From Tamarix chinensis (Eukaryota; Streptophyta; Magnoliopsida; Caryophyllales; Tamaricaceae), in contig CM060175.1 in NCBI GenBank assembly GCA_030549775.1, positions 18,148,212 through 18,212,211 of the forward strand: DNA of 64,000 nt, given 5' to 3'. The stretch's first letter is position 1, and the number at the start of each line of letters is the position of its first letter. The notes beneath the pieces are model-generated. The model was not told the DNA's origin, made no database searches, and was given only the letters and a program-made list of their open reading frames with translations. Position numbers and translations under genes: made by a program. Positions 1 through 13,812 of this stretch are shown one piece after another.

Positions 1-347
1 GTCTTTGAGGAGCTTTGTACTGTCTTCTCTTTTAAATTGGTCCTTGCGATGACAACAATAATGCGAGGGGTCCCTAATCTAAACTTTATATATCATAGAT
101 GTATACGATATTAATTTATATTATGTTAAGTAATAAATTTAATATTTATGAATATGCATACAAACATTATGACATATGAAAAATGCATATTAAGTTGAAA
201 GAAAAAATTTTAATATTTTCCTTAGTCATTATTTTATTCCTTTTATTTTTTGTTGAGGTTCGTAATGAGATACTATGGTAAAGATATACTCTTAAAAAAT
301 ATTATAAATATTAGAAGATGTATAATCCATAGGAGTATTATAAATAT

Positions 348-404
<57 letters not shown>

Positions 405-3400
405 AGATATTGTGGATGTACCTGTTATAAATTTTTATTATATTAAATCATAGGTTTAATACTCTCATAAATACTATATAGCTTTTTTTTTATTATGATT
501 GTAAACTTTTAATTTTTACATATCATCTATCTTTTTTTATATTCTCTTACTTCTTCTCATGATAGATATAATAATTATATATAGTTATATAGGAAGAGAA
601 TCTATAAATATCAATGAGAATAAAAAGTTTTCTTCTCTCTTTTTTTTATATTATTATATATCTCTTTTGAGTTGATATAATATTAAAATACTATTTACTT
701 TATCAAGTAGTATGATTTGGTTAATGATGATATTTGTATTCACAAGAAGTCCATAAGGCAAGCACCGATCATAATTTGGGTTGATTTACAATTTTTACAC
801 CTTAAGTATATAAAAAAAATAGTTAATTTTAATTGGCTAAATATATTTATCTTAAATACTTACTCGATGATGATAGTATCAATAATAAACACACAATGTT
901 TGTAGTTTATAAAATATAATTTAATTTTTCAAACTTAGTCAAACCATTTCAAAAAAAATATGAATTAGATAATATATATGTTTTTAAATCATAAATTAAA
1001 CTAAATTATAAAATTATGATTTAAAACATATTATATTCGCCCCTTACTTATAGTAATTACACATTCGTATAACATCATAAAAATGAAAAATTGTACGTTG
1101 AAGATTTGTTTAGTATGGAGTTAATAAGATTATAAATAATTTTTCTTAGTTGATGAATTTTACATCAAATGTTTAAAAACATATATATAATAAATTATTT
1201 ATTTTAAAATAAATATTTTATAGAAAAATAGTTCTTTTATTTATAAGACTGTATAATAGAAGTAAAACATAGATAGTTTTTTCCATCCTATTACCCTAAC
1301 CAAAGGAGCACTCAGATTAAACATTATTATATATATTTAATTAGGATTTGTTTTGGCCATACATGTATGTACCAGTCTCGACCATGCATATCAGCACCAC
1401 CCAACAACCATTAAGGCTGATCTTCGAGGAAATGGCACATCAATAATTGGCAGGTTACAGACAAAATGCTATAGTTGATTAGGAGTAGCTGCCGGCGTTT
1501 GTCGCCGAAAACTACGTTCTGTACTTCTAGAAGTCTACAGTCCAGAGACATTGAGGTTCTTATCCAGATTGGCCCCGACTCATAACTTTAACTTGCTGGT
1601 TTTTTTCACTTATAAAAATAATTATTTTATTTAATTATTTATTTAAAATAAAACTCATTCTAAAAAATTAATTTTATAATATAATCCTTTCTTTTCTGCT
1701 CATCGTACTTGTTTTCTGCATCTTCCATTGCATATTTTAAAATGAAACGTGCTCTTTGAAAAGTTTCCGCCGATCTTGTTTCTTTTCTCATGGAAGGACG
1801 GTAGGAATTTTCATATTGTGCCGACCTAAGGATCGTATATTATGCTGACATGAACATTTATTTTAAAACCAAAATATATGTTAATAAGATTATATATATA
1901 TATCATAATATTTATGAAATTTGTCTTCATAATTAGAGATTTATATCGATATAATTTTGATAAAAATAACTATAATAAAATATCAGTACAAATTTATTAA
2001 AATTTTATGAAAACATGTTTTAGTAAAAATAATCATGAAATTTTTAGTAAAATAATAGTGAAAAATATGTATAATAATAGTGAATGATCAATTTTTACAT
2101 AACAAAAATAAAATACTTCTTGATGTGTAATAAAAAAAATAAATTATTAGTAGAATAATGAATAAAATATCAATTAATAACAATGATGAAAAATAATAAA
2201 ATTAATGGTAAAAGGTCAATGCAATATTGATGAAATATCAATAGTTATAAGGATAAAACTTTACTAATAACAATAGTGGTGAAATATTATTTTAATGATA
2301 AAATATAAAAATAACCATAGTAAAATATAAAAATAATAATGATGAAACATGAAAATAATAATATTAAAATATAAGTATAATATAATAGTGGTAAAGCATG
2401 AACACAAATATAGTAAACACATGACGACAAGTTAGTTCTCTATTTAAAAAAATACAAATAACATTAGTAAAATATGGAGACGACTATAATATGAAGATAA
2501 TTTTAGTAAAATATAACATAAAAGTAGTAAAGTATAGCACACGAATTGTCAAACATAGGTATAACAATGGTAATATCAATTTTATTATAAAATACTACAA
2601 CAATAGTGAAACATAACTACAATCACAGTAAAATATATAACTATATTTTATGTAATATTTCTTTAAGTCATAAGTATATGAATATTACTCTTTACTTGTA
2701 GAGAAAATTCTCAAAAATGTAATTATAATATTTTTTTATTTTTAATAAGTCTAATTAACTATGAATAAATATAAATAAAAAATTAAAATATGTATATGCC
2801 AACTGTTATACCATGGTATAGCCAGTTGCATATTATACTAATTGCTATTAACCATGAGAGTTAATTACTATTTCAATTCAGCTATTTTAGTCCCTTTTTA
2901 TTTTTATTTGCTATATTTTCTAACAACTATTACTAAACGTAGAAAAAATATTATCATTTAATGCAAACAAGTAACTTATGTTTTTTATTAAATACACTAG
3001 TCAAACCATATTAGATTTAAAAAAAAAGTATTAACAAGCACTCGTTAGACAAGCTATACTTTCTAAATAATAATAAAAAATTTTATTCTAATGTTTGTAG
3101 ATATGTTTTTAATTAGTCATTATCCTTTCTCATTAACCTACAACTTTTTTGATATAGTATGCAAGTGAGGGAGAAGGATATTGGTACCTAAATTAAAAGG
3201 CACTCATCTCTCTTACTCAACAATTATCTTTCCTAATCACACATTGCAACTTAATCTCCTAATTAGATCTTAAAAATTCTTTAATACAAATCTAACTTTC
3301 AAAAAACACACTATAGGTGCCCTCCTACTTCCTTTCCTTCTAATTCATTCTGCTTACTATTTGATATCTCTGCGTTAATCTATGAGCTATTATAAGATGG

Positions 3401-3987
3401 ATCCAACTCTAAAATCCTACCCAAACGCTCTTACGTTCTTGACCGACACCCCTCAATCAAATTACAAAATTATGCCTCCTTCGATGGCACCCCCAACCAA
3501 CCTAACTTGTAAAACTTAAACAATTCATTGATCCATCACTTGGGCATCCAAATGCGCAAATTATACTATACTACTAATCATATGGTCTAAGATCTTATGA
3601 CATGAGCCACATCAACAAATAACTAATTCTGTAAAGTGTCTTTTGGCCAACAACATATTTCATTTTTCAGCATTTTTCCATCGTGCATTTTTTCTTGGTA
3701 ATGTTGGTTTTTCCCTTGTATATTATTGATTTTTTTTCCTAGCCATTTTTCATCACCAGTGTTGATTTTTTATTGTTCATGTTCCTCAGCAGAAAATGGA
3801 ATAAATGAGAGTACTTCAATTTGCTCTGTTATTTGTTCTCCATTGTTGATTTTGGAATTTTCATTGCCATATCATTGTTGTAGTAATTTTTCATATTTTG
3901 AGTGGTTATAAGCATGATGAATGACATTCAGGTTGAGAGTAATTTATTAGAACCTTTAGTCGTTATTCTTTCGGTTGATGAGCTTTT
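1..3987. other. AT-rich non-coding DNA, no gene seen
   Basis: This stretch has no long open frame and no protein motif I recognise. The short frames here are AT-rich chance frames. From about 1890 to 2660 the sequence is a very A-rich, loosely repetitive tract built from variants of 'aatagtaaaatat', probably old decayed repeat. A less AT-rich patch lies at about 1360-1600, without a recognisable coding frame. The only clear structure is the microsatellite at 350-411. Confidence 0.7.
350..411. repeat. Compound microsatellite (AT)n then (GATATA)n
   Basis: A run of AT dinucleotides continues directly into a GATATA hexamer array. The open frame across it (YIYIYI then DIDIDI) is only the translation of the repeat. 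Confidence 0.95.
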
Positions 3988-4530
3988 CACTACCCTAGAA
4001 AGGGATTTTAATAATGATTATTTTATGATTTTAATAACAGTTTTGAAATGTTACTGAATCGTCTGTTATTAAAGTTTTAATAACAATTCATAACTATCAT
4101 AAAAAATATATAAAAAACCACAAATATTAGGGTAAACTTGGTATTTAATAACAATTTGTAAGTCACAACCATTGTTAAAAACAACTTTTAATAATGGTTT
4201 TTCCAAAAATTACAGTGAATTAGGGTTTTAATCATTGATTGCGTTTTTATTAAACCATAATACGTATTAAATAACCATTTGATGGATCTTTTAATAACAA
4301 TTTTGAGTTAAAATCATTGTTAAAACACACTCTATTTTGGGCGTTAATCATTGATTACACATTTATTAAAGCTTAATTGGGATTAAATGCCAACTTTGAA
4401 TAGTATTTTTTAAGGATAGTCGTTGTTAAAAATAGTTTTAATAACGGTTCTTACTTAAAACTATTATTAAAATATCTTATAATAACGGTTTTAAGTAAGA
4501 ACCGTTATTAAAAGTTGTATGGCTTTTTTT
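3988..4530. repeat. Left subterminal repeat zone of CACTA copy 1
   Basis: There are repeated copies of TTTTAATAACGGTT and its complement, several decayed to AATGGTT or AACAGTT. The clearest palindromic pair is at about 4480-4515, where AATAACGGTTTTAAGTAAG faces AACCGTTATTAAAA. Subterminal repeats of this kind bind the TNPA-type protein in En/Spm elements; that role is inferred here. Confidence 0.8.
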
Positions 4531-5029
4531 ATTTATATTTTGCTGTTTTATTTTAGCCCACATACAAAGTTGTATGTTCAAATATTTACTAAATCTACAA
4601 TGTAAAACAACATCAATTCATATTTATATGCATGTCTTCCTCCCAAATGATATTATATATTTTCAATCAATCTCTAATTGGTATGTCTTAATACATTGGG
4701 CATATCCAACAATCAAAATTAGTGAGTGTACCAGCTCTACACTTCAAAGTCAAAAATTCATTGATCATAACCTAGATGACCAACAGACATAGACGAAATA
4801 CAAATCTGAACATATATGTAGAATGTAGATCCCTAATACCGAATGTATGAGTAAACGTGCTTGACCCATTGGTCTCTAACTTCATCAATTTAATCATATT
4901 TGTATTTCTAGCCTCATGTATAACCACTAGTGAAAAACTACAAATTCACAAGTTTCGATTATTCAGTTAGTACTTAAGTCAAGTATCAAAGATATATGTC
5001 ATGATTCATTAATGGAAAAATATGGAAAA

Positions 5030-8000
5030 ACAAACATATATAGCTTGGATCTATGTTGACCGATATGTTTTTGAATATCATATCTGTTGCTCTACATACA
5101 TAGTATTCAAAATTATCGTCATTCTGCTACTATGGACATTGTCAAATGAATTCAATTATCTCTCTAATTATTAGATATTAATTCAAATTAAAATAAAATA
5201 CAAAATAGATGTCTTCCTACTTACCATTATAGGCTCATATTCAAGACTCTTTGGGTTGGGGACACCATTCCCACCTCTCCTCTGATACAGCCCAAATAAA
5301 TAGAGTTGGTGGTGTGGATCAAGGTGGAGAGAAGCGTAGGATCAATTAATACTTTGTTTTAGTCGGCCACAAGTTGAAGCTTGAAGAAGAAAGTTTAGTT
5401 TAAGGTGATTAAGCTGATGGAAATGACTAAGAATGGTTGATGAGCATCGAAGGTTGATGCTGCATTCAATCTTCGAATGAAGGGAAGAAAATGAAGGAAG
5501 GAATACCCCGAGCTTTCCTAGATATACTACTCCAAAAGGGAGAGACAAATCAAGTGCTAACTTGAGAATTGGATTCAAATGATTTCTATTATTTCTTATC
5601 CTTTCATGCGTGTACAAGGAGATATATATAGGTAATGTGTTGACATAAGCCTTAACTTAGCCGGCTAACACTCTTAATTCAAGCTGAATTTAATCCTCTT
5701 GAATTAAGATTATATAATAACTAAACTTACTCATAATATCATCATCTAAATGATATTAATGAATAACATTACAAAGCCACACAATCAACTATGGTACATC
5801 CATGAAATTACATCAAAACCCTAGCTTACATAAAATACATTTAGGGTTTACAACAAGCTTAATATAACTAATGATATCACCAACTATATCTTGTTGTAGT
5901 GTTATCCCATGTATGTCATAGCATTTCATGCTTTGAATGCTTGTACACTTTAGGTCTCGTTTGGTGTGTTAACATCTTCTCCTTGCAAATATGTAATATA
6001 CCTGCAAGAATATCTTGAATCATTTTCAATACCAAGCATAGACATATTGGCTCCAACATTAAGAAAGCTAATTCTTCCTTACCTTAAGAATCAATAGAAT
6101 CATGAGAATCATTAGATGCTCCTGCATCAGTTAGATACACAATATTGTAATTATATATACCTAAAATAATTAAAGTAGAATATATGCATAAATAAGCTAA
6201 TAAAGTAAGAAGTAAAAAGTATACTAACATGTCAATAAATTCTTTTCCACCATGACAAGCGACATCAAAAGGCACGTCATATGTTCAAAGGGAATCAAAT
6301 ACATAGAATTTATTAAGATTAGGTCAGATGATGTACAAAACCCAATGTTTATTTGTCAGGTGAGGAATAAGATAAAGCTTGTTGTATCCCTCAATCAAAA
6401 TGCAATATACTAAATAGTTTATGTACCTACCATCTCTTATTGTAGTACCATCAGCTATGTAGTATGGAAAAACAAACACAATAGAGGACAACATTCCCTC
6501 CACCATAGCATGACTAGCTGCCAACCTATGGATGAAAATAACAATGCATATTTGTTAATAACTGATAAATCATATAATAGGTCATAAAAATTTCAATGCA
6601 ACAAGAAGTGCTAAAATCTAAAATATGAAATAATACTTACGTAATATAGATGGCAACAATCATTTTTGACATCCACTCTTGATTATAAATGTCACTTATG
6701 TCAACTGATGATACCATATAAGTAGCATCGTCCTTCCCAACATACTCAAGATGATAATCAGTGAAAATATAATTGTCACTAAGGTAGTTTTGGACATAGA
6801 ATTACAATAAAGCCTGCACTAGTGGAGGTTGGATCTTCTCTGAAGATGAAATCTTTTATGGGGCAATTGATTTTTTTTAATTTAGCTCTCTTTCCTTTAG
6901 TAGCGCCCTCTTTTTTTATTCTCGTTTTGCTAGTACCTCTCTTCGTTTTACTCCTAGGAGCATTCTTTCTTTTTTTATTTCTTAAGTCATAATAATAAAC
7001 AAAATATATATTGAGCATACACACACATACACACATAAAGTATAAACAATGTAAGTAACAAATAAAGTCTAATAATGTTATCGAATGTCATTACCTCTTC
7101 ATTAGTGAGACGTATCTGATCTACAAGCCAAGGCACAAAGTTTCCATGAGCTTCTAACACTATGGCTGCCATATTTCCTTCTTTATAACAAGGCAAGGGT
7201 ACACTGCCAATGATTGGAGTGTGAATACTCACTAGCCTTATATTTAGCGCCAAGTTAAACCCATGGACTATTTACATTTAGGTACTATGACTGATGCATA
7301 TCCTTCTTTTCCCCTAAAGAGTTGAAAGGTCATTCGCTAACAAGTCACATTTATGCAAACACTAAAATAAAATATTACATATTATTATTTATTTATGAAA
7401 TTGAATATATTTAATAACAATCAGTGTTTGTAATGCTTACCTCGGGAAGAGAAGAAAGACATGCATTAGCATTACAACTATCTCTAATGCTATTTACATT
7501 GGGTATGTGAAGCTGATCATGGTCAACTGAATCGGATGGCTTATACCCTTGTGATTTGATAAAGGCCAACTCTTACTCCATTGTTTCCATCCATTCAAAT
7601 GCCACGTTTAATTTTTGGGTGAGGATAAGCACTTGCTCATTAGTTCTACAAGAACTATGAGATCGACCACACACGCTTGTTCTCGTCATACCTAATCTAA
7701 GACCCCTATACCTTCTGGGGTACTCTATAATTCCTATAGTATAGGACACAATGTTATATTGGTCCACCCCTCCACATATATTTGAATTTAGCTTATAAGA
7801 ATATACATAATATAATAGTTTTCTAATAGAAAAATAAGTAGGGTTCGGAATATATACAAACTTAAATTTTTTTTGGCATCAACATCTACATTAGATATCC
7901 ATCTTTTGTTGCTTTAGCCTTCTTCCATAATGTACTAATATTGATAGGCGAGGTACGTGGATCCAAATCCTAGGCTATAAGCTGTAAATCAAAAATTAAT

Positions 8001-9090
8001 CTTACATTAAGAATATTATTATAACATTATACTTTTACATGTAAATAGATAAATCAAAATCTCATACCAACTCTTATTCAAGACTTGCATAGCCTTTGCG
8101 AGCCATATGATGCCACTATTTATTCTACTTAGCAATATCTTTATTTTTGGTACTTTTATCCTATGTTACAAGCCAAAATATAAGCACATGGTTATTTAAA
8201 TATCAATGAAATATTCTTAATCAAAAAGATTAATTTCTATCTAACAAATACCTTAAAATCCTCCGAAAGATGACATGCAATAAAATGGTTCCAATTTTCT
8301 TGATCAATGAAACCATCTTATTTAGGTGGGTTCTGGCGTACATAGTCATTCCTCTTTTTGTAAATTTTTCTACTAGCCAAATATACCCTAAACACTCTTA
8401 GATGCTCACCATAATGTCTAAGAAGTCATTTCTTCCTAATATCTGGGACATTGAAGATTCTTTGCAAAAATAAGACATATAGATATATACTGATGCTAAT
8501 GTATTGAAATTAATAACATTTGACATACAAACATGATTAAGTAAAACAACATATTTACCATGATTCCCTGCCAAATATGCTCTTTATAACCCTTTGGAAC
8601 CTACTTCCAATTATTATAAGAGATGGGAATGCAGTAACATGTGATGAGTGAAATGTATGTCATAAACATGTTTGTGTATGGGCTAATGGAAATATTGTAA
8701 GTATTCTATCCTAAATCAACTTGTTCTCCTCTATTCTGCATGTCCGTGATGAGTCTCATGATAGTAGGTCATCTCTTCCTTTCTTCATCACTACTATCCC
8801 TATCAACTTTTTTGTTGGTCATATCTCTAAAAAAAAAAAATTATGTTAGAATGTTATGTATTGACCATAATGTACCACTAAATTATTATTTGATAAAATA
8901 AATATTCAATGAGGAAGTTTAAAATATGCATTTAAAATAACAAGCACACGTATCATATGTTACAATATTATTACCCTCATTGCCTTATTTTTCTTCTTCT
9001 TCTTTTTTCCCTTGATTTTGGATTGGCTTCAGGATATGATACATATAATACTTCATAATGATCATCCTTGATATATATTTCTTCATCATT
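5030..9090 (-). pseudogene. CACTA second gene: Ptta/En/Spm-like and Ulp1-like protease, broken
   Basis: Read on the minus strand, this multi-exon relic runs from about 9090 to 5030. Upstream parts include a 'DRDSSDEERKRRP' stretch near 8800 and the 'NNWK-VPKGYKEHIWQG' block near 8600, typical of plant Ptta/En/Spm proteins. Further on come 'GSVPLPCYKEGNMAAIV' with 'VPWLVDQIRLTNEEV' (7250-7090) and 'KLYLIPHLTNKHWVLY' (6390-6330), which carries the His-Trp of the Ulp1/C48 cysteine protease fold. The cysteine region (about 5090-5160) reads 'NDDNFEYYVCRA', where copy 2 has 'NNDVCGYYICRA', so the catalytic Cys codon is Phe at 5109-5111. Two stop codons precede it. In intact CACTA elements this gene is thought to help DNA binding or act as a SUMO-type protease; no function remains here. 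Confidence 0.75.
5303..6060. other. Segment of copy 1 absent from copy 2, possibly an antisense LTR
   Basis: Copy 2 passes from 'aatagagttgg' to 'atacaatattg' near 25035, whereas copy 1 has about 0.8 kb between the matching points. The extra DNA has a TATATATA box at about 5622 in minus-strand sense, and its right part ends in a 'ggctccaaca' that could be a TGTTGGAGCC LTR start on the minus strand. No target duplication was found. It could instead be original sequence lost from copy 2. The 91-codon minus frame inside (5342-5617) matches nothing I know. Confidence 0.35.
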
Positions 9091-9110
9091 AATGTTATTG
9101 TTATCATCGT

Positions 9111-10758
9111 TTAATAATAGATTTGCTTGCACAGCTGAGACACACTCTTTATGCTAATTGTCATCATTTTCATCATCATATTCATTAGCATTTTTTTCTT
9201 CATAGATAGTACTATAGGCCATCTGTTGTCAGTAGGATCAATGACAAAGAATACTTGTGTCGCTTGTGATGCCAAGATAAATGGGTCTTGCTTATACCCT
9301 ACACTATTGAGATCGATTAATGTGAATCCATCTTCCCATCTGTAGCCGAATATAGGGACTTTAAATATAGTGTAATCTATCTCCCACATTTTTTCAATCA
9401 CACCATAATAATTCATATATGCATAGGTTAGATTCATGTCCTTTTCACTAGAAACATGAATTGCCTCAGCCACTAAAGTTACCCCACTTTTCTGTATTGT
9501 ACTCTTCTCATCTTGCTGTTGCTATACGCCAAAAAATCATTTATAATATATAATAACATTTCTTTCAAAGTGAAATTTTCTTCACTATATGCATTAAATA
9601 CTTCAACGCCCATATCCCACAAGAAATTTAAATCATCAATCAAAGGTGCCAGACAAATATCAATATCATTCCCCCGTTGGTTTAGCCCCGAAATGAGTAA
9701 AGACAACATCATGTACTTGTGTTTCATATAGAGCCACAGAGGTAGATTGTATATAATCAAAATCACCGACCATATATTGTAGGTGCCTTGATTGTGCAGA
9801 TTCATTCCATCCATAGAAAGTGTAAGTACCATGTTTCTTGCTTCTTTACCAAATTCAGGGAACATGCCATCAATCGTCACCCATTGTGGAGAGTCAGATG
9901 GATGTTTAAGAATCCCGTCATCTATCTCTTCATTAGCATGTCATCTCAAGTTCTTAGCATCTTCAACATCATTAAACATTCACCTGAATCTTGGTATTAT
10001 AGAAAAGTACCATAACACATTAGCTAGCACCTTGTTCTACTTGTATCGTGTGCTTCTCATTCGGGATTAGGACAACTATCCAAAGATGCATTCTCATTGA
10101 AACATAAAAAACAATCATTAGAGCATGCATGTATCTTCTCATAATTCATGCCCATAAAGAAAAGGGTCTTCTTCACTTCATAGGCACGATCAAGTAGAAC
10201 GTTTTCATTAGGAAACATATCCTTTACAAGTGTTAATAATTTCGTGAAGGTCTTATCACTCCATCCATTCTATTTTTTTAAGTTGTACAACTTTAAAGTA
10301 GTGGATAATCGAGTAAATGTCTTACAATCACCGTACAAAGGTTTCTTTGAGTCATTCAATAACTTCTCAAACATTTTTAGACAATCCTGAACACTTTCCT
10401 AAACCTTTTGAGTCATCTCCTCTAACAAATATCCCTTATAGTTCTCAAATGATGATCCACTATTTTCCCTCCTAACTTCCTCATTATCATATTTAGATAC
10501 TGTCTCACCATATCATATCCAACAAGTGTATCTTGTATCAATTCCATACACAAACAAATGATCTCTCAAATCATTAGTGTTGACACGCTGAATATAAGTA
10601 AAGTTTAAATAAGGACAAACTATTCTACTAGGGTTCCAAACATGTTCAACTGCAAACTTGATAAAAAACTGTACTCCTTCGTTATATTCTCTAAACAAAC
10701 AGTTTGCAGATAACCATTTTCGATCCATAGTTTTTAAATCTAGATGTATTCCACGCAA
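9111..10758 (-). pseudogene. TNP2-type CACTA transposase, internally deleted
   Basis: Minus strand, N-terminus at about 10758. The order is: a Transpos_assoc domain (10758-10513, 'MDRKWLSANCLFREYNEGV', 'DLRDHLFVYGIDTRYTCWI'); a spacer with 'GMNYEKIHACSNDCFL' near 10140; the TNP2 core start (9880-9479, 'MTIDGMFPEFGKEARN', 'PLWLYMKHKYMMLSLLI', 'GNDIDICLAPLIDDL', 'INDFLAYSNS'); then DUF4216 (9473-9111, 'YYGVIEKMWEIDYTIFKVP', 'YKQDPFILASQATQVFFV'). Copy 2 has roughly 1.4 kb more TNP2 plus DUF4218 between 'INDF-AY' and DUF4216 (not counting its MITE), so copy 1 has a large in-gene deletion joined near 9525, with a frame change at the junction. Several further stops and frameshifts occur. A functional protein is excluded. 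Confidence 0.9.
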
Positions 10759-10858
10759 AAGTAATTATTACAAATTAATTCAATTATAAGTTTAATAATT
10801 CACAAACCGCTCATGCTTAGAAAGAATTAATCTCAAATGTATCATGCTATTCTGTATT

Positions 10859-10920
<62 letters not shown>
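10859..10920. repeat. Microsatellite (TA)n(CA)n
   Basis: A short TA run is followed by about 25 CA units, upstream of the transposase start. The matching site of copy 2 (36808-36829) has only about 11 CA units, so the array changed length after the copies separated. Confidence 0.95.
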
Positions 10921-10922
<2 letters not shown>

Positions 10923-12189
10923 TCATGAGAACACATTTCCAAAAAGATATTAATATAGAAGTCGCTCATACTTAGAAAGAGTTCATATATACATAGCAAA
11001 ACATTATACAATGATTCAAATTAAAAAAGAAATGCATACTATAGGGTTAAAGCAATAACAACACTATATACATCAAAAGGTTGATAAAGCCCAAACACCT
11101 AACTAATAAAAACTCATAACCATCATACTAAATCCCTCGGTAGCCTTGTCGAGCTCAGCTAATAACTATCACTCTCAAAGTCCACTCATCTTGATATGTC
11201 ATATGTTCCCTCACATCATCAACAGAGAATCTAGGCACGGATACTCTAGGGTAATTGGGGTGGATATTTAGAGGCAAGCTATGACAAAACCTCCACTTGT
11301 CATCAATCACCATTAGCTCTTTTGATATCCGATATTAATCCCTCAAAAACACCTCACCCTCAATAAATCTCAGGTTTGGTGCATGAGTGTGGTGGATAAA
11401 CCAACACAAAAAAGTAGATGTAGCTAACGACCATGGCTTCATCTGAGGTAGGATCAAGAGTAGGTGATACGATCTAAAATGAAATGGGTCATACAACATG
11501 CTAGTCAAAGACAACCGACCTAGCTCGTTGTATAACCATATGACATGATTCTAAAGATTAGCATCTGATGCCATGCATAGATATGGTAGAGGGTATGTCA
11601 CAGCAATGAGCAACATCTCACTACCTACAAATGAGAACAACCACTAAATCTTATCATCAAGGTTGTTCTCAAAAGGATCTACATTAAAAAATATGTAAAC
11701 TCTTCAACTAGCTAGACAAATCATAAATATATTCTACCATATCTTAACCAACTATGTAAAGCTAATAACATACCCACATAAGATACTCATCATAAAACTT
11801 ATAATCTTAAATTGATTTTTATTTATTTCTCTATTGATATAAATGTGTCTTTCAATATCAATAAAAGATAAATTACCAAATATGTCATTTCATTTACTCC
11901 CACGATTTATCAATGAGTTAAGTTAAATCAAGCTTTCTATTGTTATTCTCGACATGTTTAAAATAAGAATATAATCTTGACTTATATATTTAATAGACCA
12001 ACTGAACATCAAACTATCATCTAATCTTTCAAGCTCCGTATAGTTAAATCAAGTAGATATTAATAAGGTAATATATATAGGTTAAGTATAATAATATGAT
12101 ATTATTAAAAGTAGAGTTAAGAATAATGTATATAATAGTTTGTTATAAGAGAACATATTAATTATCATGTTTAGTATAATAAATGTTAA

Positions 12190-12290
12190 ACCTTAACCCC
12201 AACCCTAACCCTAATAAATTATAATAAAAACTAACCCTAAACCTAATAAACCCTAATCCTAAACCTAGTTAACTATAATTAAACCCTAAT
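12190..12290. repeat. Degenerate telomere-like CCCTAA repeats within CACTA copy 1
   Basis: Runs of ACCCTAA, CCTAAT and CCTAAACC occur here. The same stretch is present at 38101-38200 in copy 2, so it belongs to the element and is not a chromosomal telomere scar. Confidence 0.8.
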
Positions 12291-12296
12291 AAATCC

Positions 12297-12297
<1 letters not shown>

Positions 12298-12354
<57 letters not shown>
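12298..12354. repeat. Microsatellite (TTA)n, about 19 units
   Basis: Pure TTA array. Copy 2 has only a short interrupted run at the same place (about 38200-38225). Confidence 0.95.
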
Positions 12355-12356
<2 letters not shown>

Positions 12357-12650
12357 CACAGTTATTTTGGCTAATTTAATTATTCACTTTTATGTTTACT
12401 TTATTTTCTATGTCTATTTAATCATATAAAAATTATTAACATGCAACTCTAATTGAAATTTTCATTTTATGATGTAAATATGTAAAATTTATTTTCATTT
12501 AATTATATGGAATTTCCTAACATCCTAGTGTCCTATACTTATTAATGAAAATGTGTGTCTGTGTGTGTGTGTAGTTTTTACGAGTGACATTGCTAATATT
12601 TTTAAGTATTTTATTTCTCTTGGTAATTAAACACTATAATAGTAAGTGTA

Positions 12651-13467
<817 letters not shown>

Positions 13468-13812
13468 ATATATGTAAGGTCGGCCAACACAATCATGTGT
13501 GTTAATATATAACACTGATAAATTCAACAACAAACATAAACACATTTTTCAATAACAAACATTACAACCTGCATCAACATGCATGCATATATATAATAAG
13601 AGAATAAGCGAGGGAAGAAAAAAACCATAAGCTATTAGTACTGTATTTCCTGAATCAAGACACATAATTTGCTCTTGGCAAATTATGAGAACTCAAAGAA
13701 GCACATTAGTAGGTTGAGAAAGAAAAAGGATTTCATTGATTACTCCAACTATGTACTAAAGTATGTTAAGACAAAAGCAAGGTTCAACTTTATAGGAGTT
13801 AGTATGTGTTTT

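Noticed and set aside
6779..7253. Two overlapping minus-strand frames as separate genes
   Set aside because: They are exon and intron read-through pieces of the broken CACTA second gene.
12190..12290. Interstitial telomere or fusion scar
   Set aside because: The same stretch occurs in CACTA copy 2, so it is part of the transposon and too degenerate to be a telomere.
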